A DNA stretch of 5,818 nucleotides. Origin: Lachnospiraceae bacterium (GTDB lineage: Bacteria > Bacillota > Clostridia > Lachnospirales > Lachnospiraceae). Each line of letters begins with the position of its first letter. The stretch's first letter is position 1. The position numbers were made by a program, and so were the translations under genes. The notes beneath the pieces were generated by a model that saw nothing but the letters and a program-made list of their open reading frames with translations, ran no database searches and was not told the DNA's origin. Shown here piece after piece: positions 1 through 5,045 of this stretch. The DNA lies in NCBI GenBank assembly GCA_017961385.1, contig JAGCXJ010000072.1:1-5818 (forward strand), given 5' to 3'.

Positions 1-633
1 AACGACAACGTTGCTCACAAGAGTTGCCAAAGCTGCGCCCATCACCTGTTTGCCGTCACTTAATATCACAAACATGAAAAGGGGATCAAGGATGATGTTC
101 AATACGCCTCATAAGCTTAAGCCGAACGAAGCCTTGGTGGAAAGCCCGATGCTCCTTAGCATGGATGAGAGCGTATTGCTCATGATAACGGGAACAGAGC
201 CGCAGACTACGACAAAAAACATATACTGTCTCGAGTATGACAGAACATTGTCGCTGGCTCCCAGAAACCGAAGAAGCGGCGTCATTGAAATGAGACATAT
301 GAGAGAAAATATGACCGATGTAGCAAGAGACATCCATATGCATGCAGCGGATACCTTTTTTGCCTCATCATCATCCGCGCTTCCGATGAGTCTTGCGATC
401 AGCGTTCCTCCGCCTGCTCCGAAGATATTTGATATGACGATGGTCAGCATGTATACGGGCAGTACCAGAGAGCATGATGCCACCATGTACGGATTGTTGG
501 TCCGACCTATGAACCAGGTGTCTGCCAGGTTATATACAAGCGCTATGAGCTGGCTTGCTATAGCAGGCAGCGCCATGACCATCATGGCATGCCAGATGCT
601 GTCCTTTTCAAACAGGAACTTCTTCTCTTCCAA
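1..633 (-). pseudogene. MATE-family efflux transporter, interrupted by in-frame TGA, 3' part outside window
   Basis: This is the N-terminal half of a MATE (multidrug and toxin extrusion) inner-membrane antiporter, a family that exports drugs or cations in exchange for Na+ or H+. The reading frame begins at a TTG (631-633) with TGAGGT 7 nt upstream; no in-frame ATG lies between it and an upstream stop. Membrane segments can be seen near residues 14-36, 50-70, 96-118 and 132-155. The family-typical start of helix 1 (MALPAI) and ADTWFIG at 37-43 are present. At codon 175 (109-111) the frame hits TGA. The next 36 codons, to base 1, continue in the same frame as good MATE sequence (GVLNIILDPLFMF, then GAALATLVSN). 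Family members usually carry Gly-Gly there, so a single GGA-to-TGA change fits. Full-length members have about 450 residues, so a 174-aa product would not be functional. A sequencing error or stop read-through remains possible. Confidence 0.72.
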
Positions 634-640
634 CTTAAAA

Positions 641-646
641 ACCTCA
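641..646 (-). promoter_or_regulatory. Ribosome binding site for the MATE gene (decides TTG start)
   Basis: The minus strand reads TGAGGT 7 nt before the TTG at 631-633. This is the only good Shine-Dalgarno match in front of the conserved MATE N-terminus, and it supports the non-ATG start. Confidence 0.6.
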
Positions 647-687
647 GATGTATATTTTTTGCGTTATCACTGACGCAGCGGTAAATG

Positions 688-712
688 ATATTTGAATTTA
701 TAAATCAAATAT
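688..712. promoter_or_regulatory. Dyad overlapping a candidate -10 of the MATE gene
   Basis: An inverted repeat with perfect 8-bp arms (ATATTTGA at 688-695 and TCAAATAT at 705-712) encloses 9 nt. On the minus strand the hexamer TATAAA (697-702) lies in the centre, with a poor -35 candidate (TTACTG) 17 nt upstream. The geometry would suit a repressor operator over the MATE promoter, with an untranslated leader of roughly 55-60 nt. No T-tract follows the dyad on either strand, so a terminator is unlikely. The arms are A+T rich and could be chance; the promoter assignment is inference. Confidence 0.35.
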
Positions 713-742
713 AAAAAATCAGTAAGATATTCGGTAATACTG

Positions 743-775
743 TTTATTATTTTATCAGGAAATATTATAATATTT
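743..775 (+). promoter_or_regulatory. Promoter of the 802-1221 gene with palindromic -10 region
   Basis: A perfect -10 hexamer TATAAT lies at 766-771, with a weak -35 candidate TTTATT (743-748) at 17-nt spacing, and transcription would start near 778. The -10 sits inside a perfect 16-bp palindrome (760-775, AAATATTATAATATTT), so TATAAT also reads on the minus strand at 764-769. That could make the site a symmetric, bidirectional -10 element or a repressor half-site pair. The minus direction lacks a recognisable -35. Confidence 0.5.
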
Positions 776-801
776 ACAAGGGGAAAGAAAGGATAAGTCT
801 G

Positions 802-1221
802 TTGAATAAGACTGTGGAACATTTCTACAATGAGATAAAGAACGATGATTTTATTTCAAGTCATGAATTCACTATGCATCGCTTCGATGACAGTGGATTT
901 TTTGCCTATGCTTCCACACTGTCATTGAATACAGGCAGGCTGATCACGGTCGCATTCATCGTCCATGACAAAACGCCCGAGCTTTCCGAACTTACCATAC
1001 AGCTTCACAACATGACTACTGCCGAACAGATCAAGGTCGTAGGCAACAAGATCGCGATGAACATGAAGGCAAACTTCAATGTCTTTTTGGACAGTGCGAA
1101 CAAGTGCATCACCATGGTCTCATACTTTGATATAAATGATGTGAAAGGCATACTCAACATGATGAGGACATGTCTGTATGAGTTTAAAAACGTCACCGTC
1201 CTTACCTACGATTCACTCTAG
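802..1221 (+). CDS. Hypothetical protein, 139 aa (possibly YbjN-like fold)
   Basis: I do not recognise this protein with confidence. It starts at TTG with AAAGGA (788-793) 8 nt upstream and just below a TATAAT promoter. It has no signal peptide and no membrane segment, so it is predicted cytoplasmic. The order of elements appears to be an N-terminal helix (residues 1-15), a strand-rich middle (about 30-70), a helix (TAEQIKVVGNKIAMNMKANF, about 73-92), a strand (NVFLDSANKCITMVSYF) and a final helix ending in a short strand. That order resembles the small YbjN / type III chaperone-like fold, where a helix followed by an N-x-x-F segment and a DI/DL helix recurs. This is a weak structural impression only. 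It is the only plus-strand gene here, it diverges from the MATE gene, and its final 9 bp overlap the 3' end of the HD gene. Confidence 0.75.
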   Translation: MNKTVEHFYNEIKNDDFISSHEFTMHRFDDSGFFAYASTLSLNTGRLITVAFIVHDKTPELSELTIQLHNMTTAEQIKVVGNKIAMNMKANFNVFLDSANKCITMVSYFDINDVKGILNMMRTCLYEFKNVTVLTYDSL

Positions 1222-1836
1222 AGGCGGCTTCCACGGCTTTTTTGTCAAAAGCGTTGTCTTTTCTATATCCGGCAGCACATCATATATTGAGCAGCCCATC
1301 TTTTCTTCGAAGTACTCTTTTATACTAAAGGCTACATCCCATCCCCTGATGTAGTTTTCCATTATCCCGTATCTTCTTGTTACATCTACAAATCTCTTTT
1401 CGAGGATCACAAAGCCATAATCGACAGCCAGAGCATCGCAAAGCTGTATAAGTCTGTCATAGTCATCGGCCACACAGTTTTTTATGTATGATCCGATGCT
1501 CTTTAAAGGCGCATCCTCAGCTAATTTTTCAAACTCCTTATCCATTAAAAGATATGAATGAGTCATGCATATCCTTGCAACCTCATCCCATCCTTTTTGG
1601 GTGCAGTAAACATATCCTTCATATACGTGTGTCGGTATGTCGACAATGCCGACTCTTCTTCCTATGTCATGCAAAAGTCCTACTATGTAGGCCTTTTGGG
1701 GATCCATAGTGTCTATTTTTCTTGCGATGTTTCTAGCAGCGATCCCGACATTTCTTGAGTGATCCACCCACGGACCGGGATTTAAGCTATATGCGATTTC
1801 TAGTTCTCTTAAAGCCTCATCAGCACTCGGCAGCAT
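1213..1836 (-). CDS. HD-domain metal-dependent phosphohydrolase
   Basis: This is a 207-aa predicted cytoplasmic protein of the HD superfamily, whose members hydrolyse phosphate esters of nucleotides or related compounds using one or two metal ions. Numbering from the ATG, the motif set is H26 (in DHSRN), H56-D57 in the classical HDIG core (LLHDIG), H93 (in THS) and D134 (in LCDALA). This is a complete H...HD...D metal site with the extra histidine seen in many family members. The C-terminal 60 residues are helical and charged with no recognised domain. I chose the ATG at 1834-1836 because GGAG (1843-1846) sits 6 nt before it. A longer TTG start at 1854 overlaps the stop of the upstream gene but has no Shine-Dalgarno. 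It follows the 77-aa membrane protein with a 14-nt gap, so the two are probably co-transcribed. The substrate is unknown. The stop is TGA. Confidence 0.85.
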   Translation of the reverse strand: MLPSADEALRELEIAYSLNPGPWVDHSRNVGIAARNIARKIDTMDPQKAYIVGLLHDIGRRVGIVDIPTHVYEGYVYCTQKGWDEVARICMTHSYLLMDKEFEKLAEDAPLKSIGSYIKNCVADDYDRLIQLCDALAVDYGFVILEKRFVDVTRRYGIMENYIRGWDVAFSIKEYFEEKMGCSIYDVLPDIEKTTLLTKKPWKPPLE

Positions 1837-1842
1837 AGTCTT

Positions 1843-1846
1843 CTCC
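1843..1846 (-). promoter_or_regulatory. Ribosome binding site deciding the HD-hydrolase start
   Basis: GGAG on the minus strand is 6 nt ahead of the ATG at 1834-1836. It favours this start over the upstream TTG at 1852-1854, which would add six residues and lacks a binding site. Confidence 0.65.
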
Positions 1847-1850
1847 AAAA

Positions 1851-2084
1851 TCAAGAATTAAATAGTATGATCGCAGCGATAAGAACGATGGGACCTATTC
1901 CCTGGATCAGTCCCCATACGGTAAACACTCTGGCACAGATCTTTAGAGAGCGCTTCACTTCCTTATCTTTCCTTTTTTTCATGTGCCATATGATATGAAG
2001 TATCAGACCTATTAAAAGAAGCAGCCATCCTATCAGGATGAAACATACAAAGATCGATGCAAAGACCATTGATATGAAAGCCAT
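1851..2084 (-). CDS. Small membrane protein, 77 aa, two transmembrane segments
   Basis: This is a hydrophobic protein with a long first span (about residues 3-33) and a second span (about 53-75). They are joined by a strongly basic loop (MKKRKDKEVKRSLK, about 35-48). By the positive-inside rule the loop faces the cytoplasm and both ends face outward. No known family is recognised. The ATG start is secure because an unusually strong GGGGGAGGA (2092-2100) lies 7 nt upstream. It is the first gene of a two-gene unit with the HD hydrolase, and its own promoter candidate lies at 2117-2145. A small membrane partner next to an HD enzyme suggests membrane recruitment or regulation of the enzyme, but that is inference from adjacency only. 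Confidence 0.8.
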   Translation of the reverse strand: MAFISMVFASIFVCFILIGWLLLLIGLILHIIWHMKKRKDKEVKRSLKICARVFTVWGLIQGIGPIVLIAAIILFNS

Positions 2085-2116
2085 TTTTTAATCCTCCCCC
2101 TGGTTATCATATGATC

Positions 2117-2145
2117 ATTATATCCTAAGTCATATCTGTCTTAAA
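2117..2145 (-). promoter_or_regulatory. Promoter of the membrane protein/HD unit
   Basis: On the minus strand there is a perfect TATAAT (2117-2122), with TTTAAG (2140-2145) as a weak -35 at 17-nt spacing. The predicted start is about 10 nt ahead of the strong ribosome binding site at 2092-2100. It lies in the 78-nt gap after the hydrolase gene, indicating that the downstream pair can be transcribed separately from the dehydrogenase operon. Confidence 0.5.
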
Positions 2146-2162
2146 GAAATATACTGCATAAC

Positions 2163-2945
2163 TTACTCAATATATATCTTTTCCATGAGTCTTGGAATCA
2201 CGCACTCGGGTTTGTTTCTATACTTTGCATCCATGTAGTCATAAAAAAGCTGCACGTCTTCGCCGTTAAACTCAAACATGTCAAAATGACCGGGGATTAC
2301 CCTGTCACAGCCTGCCTGATAGGCAAGATCAGCGGCCTCCTGATAGGTCATGTTTCCTATCAGGTTGTTTCGGTATCTTTTTGCGTCACGTCCGTTTATC
2401 GGAAGTATCATAGCATCGATATTTCCAAAGGAAGTGATCTTGTTCAGCATTCCCTCATATCTTAAAGTATCTCCGCCGTGATGGATCCTGACCCCGTTTC
2501 CTTCTATCACATACTGAAGATAGGGATAGAGTCCGCTTTGTTCATCATAATCAAGAAACTCATGTGATGCGGCGATCGCATGGATAGTTACATCGCCTAT
2601 CCTTATGCTCTCAGAGTCATTAAGGCCGCAGGCTTTCTTTTCATCAACTCCGTCAGCCAGTACCCCGCTTATTACCTTTCTCGGAAATATGAATACGGCA
2701 TCGGGATTGGTCCTTGCCCATATCTTCCATGCCTCATGATCGATATGATCCATATGGTCATGAGTGCCTAAAAATGCATCTATCCCGGTAAGCTTTGAAG
2801 CATCTATGGGAGGTTTTACAAGTCTGTCTTTGTCAGGGCTTGCAAAATAGTCTATGCACAGCTTGGTATTTCCTATACGTATGAGAAATCCCATCTGTCC
2901 AAGCCATGTAAGCTCAGCCCTGTCTGATATTCTTTCTTTTTCCAT
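2163..2945 (-). CDS. Metallo-beta-lactamase-fold hydrolase, UlaG-like
   Basis: This 260-aa cytoplasmic enzyme has the metallo-beta-lactamase fold and is closest in character to UlaG, the L-ascorbate-6-phosphate lactonase. The metal-binding signature is complete: T-H62-x-H64-x-D66-H67 (THDHMDH), H128 in SHEF, D159 in HHGGDT, and H220 in PGHFDMF. PINGRD at 182-187 and the IGNMTYQEAADLA segment (196-208) are characteristic of the UlaG branch. It is shorter than E. coli UlaG (about 354 residues), and no ascorbate PTS genes are nearby, so the ascorbate substrate should not be assumed; a lactone or phosphodiester is possible. It is the last gene of the operon, 6 nt after the flavoprotein stop. Only a weak AAAAGA precedes its ATG, so translation probably depends on coupling to the gene before it. 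The stop is TAA. Confidence 0.88.
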   Translation of the reverse strand: MEKERISDRAELTWLGQMGFLIRIGNTKLCIDYFASPDKDRLVKPPIDASKLTGIDAFLGTHDHMDHIDHEAWKIWARTNPDAVFIFPRKVISGVLADGVDEKKACGLNDSESIRIGDVTIHAIAASHEFLDYDEQSGLYPYLQYVIEGNGVRIHHGGDTLRYEGMLNKITSFGNIDAMILPINGRDAKRYRNNLIGNMTYQEAADLAYQAGCDRVIPGHFDMFEFNGEDVQLFYDYMDAKYRNKPECVIPRLMEKIYIE

Positions 2946-2951
2946 TATCTT

Positions 2952-3521
2952 TTAATAATACATGTCAAATCCGTTATAAAGCGCATCAGCATAGCATTCG
3001 CCGGCTTTATGAAGCGCCTCTAACATGTAGTCTCTGTTAAACCTTACAACGGGTATTCGGTCATAGACTCTCATTCCCATATGTGTCAGGCCGCGTTCAA
3101 ACTGTGTCATGCATTCAAGAGTTCCTCTTCCGGTTCCTCCGGCACATGCAACTATGATGCATCTCTTGTCTGCAAGAAGATGATTCTTTGTGGCATCGCA
3201 TCTTCTGAGCCTGTCAAAGAATGCCTTGAAGCACTCGGTCATATCAGACCAGTAAACAGCACTTACAAATATGATGCCGTCTGCCTCTATCAGTATATCA
3301 TAGATATCACTGAAATCGTCCTTTATCACACAGTTTCCGGTCTTGTTGCAGGTTCCCCATCCGTTGCCGCATGCCCTGCAGTGCTCGATCTTTTTTTCGT
3401 TTAAATGGATCTCTGTTATCTCGATATCATCACTTGTCAGTCCGCTTATCATACTTTCTTTAGCCGATGCTGTCAGACCGTCTTTATTGGGACTTGACCA
3501 TATCAGAGCTACTTTTTTCAT
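2952..3521 (-). CDS. Flavodoxin-fold NAD(P)H-dependent oxidoreductase with four-Cys motif
   Basis: This is a 189-aa member of the NADPH-dependent FMN reductase / iron-sulfur flavoprotein group, cytoplasmic, expected to bind FMN and pass electrons from NAD(P)H or an iron-sulfur centre to an acceptor. The N-terminal strand and phosphate-binding loop are ALIWSSPNKDGLTA (5-18). A cysteine cluster follows at C48, C51, C58 and C64 in HCRACGNGWGTC...GNCVIKDDF, and then the FMN-site region DGIIFVSAVYWSDMTECFKAF. A glycine-rich stretch CAGGTGRGTLE lies further on. The Cys spacing (CX2CX6CX5C) differs from the compact CX2CX2C type of methanogen Isf proteins, so cluster binding is uncertain. I chose ATG 3519-3521 because AAAGGA sits 6 nt upstream; the longer in-frame extension to 3596 lies inside the dehydrogenase gene. 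It is second in the operon, 19 nt after the dehydrogenase stop. Confidence 0.87.
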   Translation of the reverse strand: MKKVALIWSSPNKDGLTASAKESMISGLTSDDIEITEIHLNEKKIEHCRACGNGWGTCNKTGNCVIKDDFSDIYDILIEADGIIFVSAVYWSDMTECFKAFFDRLRRCDATKNHLLADKRCIIVACAGGTGRGTLECMTQFERGLTHMGMRVYDRIPVVRFNRDYMLEALHKAGECYADALYNGFDMYY

Positions 3522-3527
3522 ATCTTT

Positions 3528-3533
3528 TCCTTT
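3528..3533 (-). promoter_or_regulatory. Ribosome binding site deciding the flavoprotein start
   Basis: AAAGGA on the minus strand lies 6 nt before the ATG at 3519-3521, within the short gap after the dehydrogenase stop. It argues against the longer reading that would overlap the dehydrogenase by more than 50 bp. Confidence 0.65.
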
Positions 3534-3540
3534 CATGACA

Positions 3541-4719
3541 TCAGACGCTTGCTTTATATATGGCAAGCATGTCTTCTTCATTAAGAAGCCTTGCACTTCC
3601 CATCTGTCCGCCTACACCTACTGCGCATTTATGAGCCATCAGCTTAAGCTCGTCTTCGGTAGGCTCGACTCCGAGTTCCCTCAGGTTTACAGGCATATCT
3701 ATGCTCCTGTAAAAATCCTCCATGGCTTTAATTCCAAGAAGAGCTATCTCTTCATCCGATCCGCTTTCCTTTATATCCATTACATTTATCGCAAACTTCT
3801 TAAATCTATCAAGGCAGTTTTTATATACATATCTTGCCCAGCTTCCCCATACGGCCGCAAGACCTGCTCCGTGTGCCACATCGTAAAGACCACCGAGCTC
3901 ATGCTCAAGCTTATGTGTCATCCAGTCTCCGCCGTCATTGCCGCATCCGGTAAGGCCGTTATGTGCAAGACTTCCTGCCCACATCACCTCAGCACGTGCT
4001 TCATAGTTGTCAGGCTGCTCCTTCAATATGACAGCATTCTTTTTTACTGTACGAAGAAGTCCTTCGGCAAGAGAATCCGTTATCTCCATGTTTCCGCCGT
4101 TTGTGAAATATCTTTCCATTGTATGCATCATGATATCGGTGCATCCGCATGCTGTCTGATAGTCAGGAAGAGTCATGGTAAGCTCGGGATTCATTATCGC
4201 AAATCTGGGGCGGCAGTAATCAGAGCTGTATCCGCGCTTTACAAGTCCTTCCTCCTTTGTTATTACAGACGAATCGCTCATCTCGCTTCCTGTTGCGGCG
4301 ATAGTCAGTATCACTCCTATGGGAAGACAGCCACTAGCCTTTCTCTTATAGTCATAGAAATCCCATACGTCGCCTTCATTTGCCACGCCGTATCCTATAG
4401 CCTTGGCAGAATCGATGGCACTTCCTCCTCCGACTGCAAGGATAAAGTCAACATTTTCCTTTTTGCACAGTTCAATTCCTTCATAGACAAGTGAAAGGTG
4501 TGGATTTGGAACCGCGCCTCCAAGTGTCACATATTCGATGTTGGAGCACTCCAGCACGTCTGTAACCTGTTTAAGAAGTCCGCTCTTTACAACGCTTCCT
4601 GTTCCGTAATGGACAAGCACCTTTGAGCCGCCGAATTCCTTAATAAGATCCGCAACCTTCACCTGTGTGTTTTTTCCGAATACTACTTTTGTAGGTGTAA
4701 AATAATTAAAATCAAACAT
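3541..4719 (-). CDS. Iron-containing (group III) alcohol dehydrogenase, butanol dehydrogenase-like
   Basis: This 392-aa cytoplasmic enzyme interconverts aldehydes and alcohols with NAD(P)H, in the BdhA/YqhD branch of the iron-dependent family. The N-terminal FDFNYFTPTKVVFG is typical. The nucleotide loop GGGSAIDSAKAI begins at residue 97. The four metal ligands are all present with YqhD spacing: D195 and H199 (CTDIMMH), H269 (in THKLEHELGG) and H283 (AHGAGL). Length is normal for the family (about 385-395) and the C-terminus is intact, ending in TGA. Two ATGs two codons apart are possible. The second (4717-4719) is preferred because AGGAG (4729-4733) lies 9 nt from it but only 3 nt from the first. 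It leads the operon with the flavoprotein and the UlaG-like hydrolase. Substrate is unknown; a role in fermentation end steps or aldehyde detoxification is inferred from family and neighbours. Confidence 0.95.
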   Translation of the reverse strand: MFDFNYFTPTKVVFGKNTQVKVADLIKEFGGSKVLVHYGTGSVVKSGLLKQVTDVLECSNIEYVTLGGAVPNPHLSLVYEGIELCKKENVDFILAVGGGSAIDSAKAIGYGVANEGDVWDFYDYKRKASGCLPIGVILTIAATGSEMSDSSVITKEEGLVKRGYSSDYCRPRFAIMNPELTMTLPDYQTACGCTDIMMHTMERYFTNGGNMEITDSLAEGLLRTVKKNAVILKEQPDNYEARAEVMWAGSLAHNGLTGCGNDGGDWMTHKLEHELGGLYDVAHGAGLAAVWGSWARYVYKNCLDRFKKFAINVMDIKESGSDEEIALLGIKAMEDFYRSIDMPVNLRELGVEPTEDELKLMAHKCAVGVGGQMGSARLLNEEDMLAIYKASV

Positions 4720-4728
4720 AGACATGTA

Positions 4729-4735
4729 CTCCTTT
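4729..4735 (-). promoter_or_regulatory. Ribosome binding site deciding the alcohol dehydrogenase start
   Basis: The minus strand reads AAAGGAG here. The distance is 9 nt to the ATG at 4717-4719 and 3 nt to the ATG at 4723-4725, so the inner start is the better spaced. Confidence 0.6.
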
Positions 4736-4832
4736 CATTTTCATACATCAGTATTTTCTCAGAAATCCTTTTACCAGTTCAAGACCATAAATAATCATTT
4801 TATTTTGATTTTTAACTAATTACACCCGATCA
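4736..4832. other. A+T-rich intergenic stretch between ICE genes and dehydrogenase operon
   Basis: These bases separate the last conjugative-element gene from the dehydrogenase operon. They should contain the operon promoter, but I find no well-spaced -35/-10 pair. TTGAAC near the middle and AATACT downstream of it are 21 nt apart, which is too far. A weak inverted repeat (AATCA 4793-4797 / TGATT 4806-4810) has only 5-bp A+T arms and is not a credible terminator. The element/chromosome junction, if any, could lie here, but no direct repeat or integrase site can be recognised from this side alone. Confidence 0.4.
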
Positions 4833-5045
4833 TCAGTCCGTGAATACAAACTTTGTCTTTTCAAACTCTTCATCCGTGATATTGGCAAGCTTTTCTATCG
4901 TTGAGAGCATCACTTCGCGCATGTTTCTGTCATCTATGTTATTAAGTACGCTTGCTATGCTCTGTATGGTTATGCCTCTGCTCTTTCCTCTGTATATCGC
5001 GGCAATGTTGCTTTCCTCAATGCTGAAAAGTGTGGTTTCTCTCAT
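4833..5045 (-). CDS. TTRAP-type transposon-transfer assisting protein
   Basis: This small 70-aa cytoplasmic protein resembles the TTRAP (putative transposon-transfer assisting protein) family, which is found in Tn1549-type and other clostridial integrative conjugative elements; the biochemical role is not established. Family-like features are the N-terminal F-S-x-E-E with Y18-x-G20-x-x-R23, a central charged region (36-46), a helix STIEKLANI, and a C-terminal TDEEFE (57-62) followed by a short Phe-Asp tail. Length matches the usual 65-80 residues. The ATG at 5043-5045 is preceded by GGGAG (5053-5057) at 7 nt. The gene starts 29 bp inside the end of the ArdC-like gene, which implies translational coupling. 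The family assignment rests on pattern recall rather than a search. Confidence 0.7.
   Translation of the reverse strand: MRETTLFSIEESNIAAIYRGKSRGITIQSIASVLNNIDDRNMREVMLSTIEKLANITDEEFEKTKFVFTD

Noticed and set aside
109..111. TGA read as glycine (genetic code 25, as in Gracilibacteria/SR1)
   Set aside because: It fits the MATE site, but five other genes here (stops at 1213, 1851, 3541, 4833 and 5017) end with TGA at sensible places, including the family-normal end of the dehydrogenase. A genome-wide recode is therefore not supported.
11..673. Plus-strand open frame of 220 codons opposite the MATE gene
   Set aside because: The minus strand shows MATE sequence both before and after the TGA, so the plus-strand frame is a by-product of that composition.
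1219..1250. GGCGGCTTCCACGGC followed by T6 as a plus-strand terminator
   Set aside because: The GC-rich part is not an inverted repeat: GGC recurs directly rather than pairing, so no stable stem forms ahead of the T run, which also codes for the HD protein's Lys-Lys.
2163..2945. Naming the hydrolase gene ulaG with ascorbate-6-phosphate lactonase function
   Set aside because: The catalytic motifs match the branch, but the protein is about 90 residues shorter than E. coli UlaG and no ascorbate transport or ula genes are nearby.
3343..4494. Long plus-strand open frame of 383 codons
   Set aside because: It is antisense to the dehydrogenase and flavoprotein genes, whose protein motifs are complete. 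The translation is Cys/Ser/His-rich and has no domain, as expected for a shadow frame.
4793..4810. Inverted repeat AATCA/TGATT as terminator of the element genes
   Set aside because: The arms are only 5 bp and A+T rich, too weak for a Rho-independent terminator.
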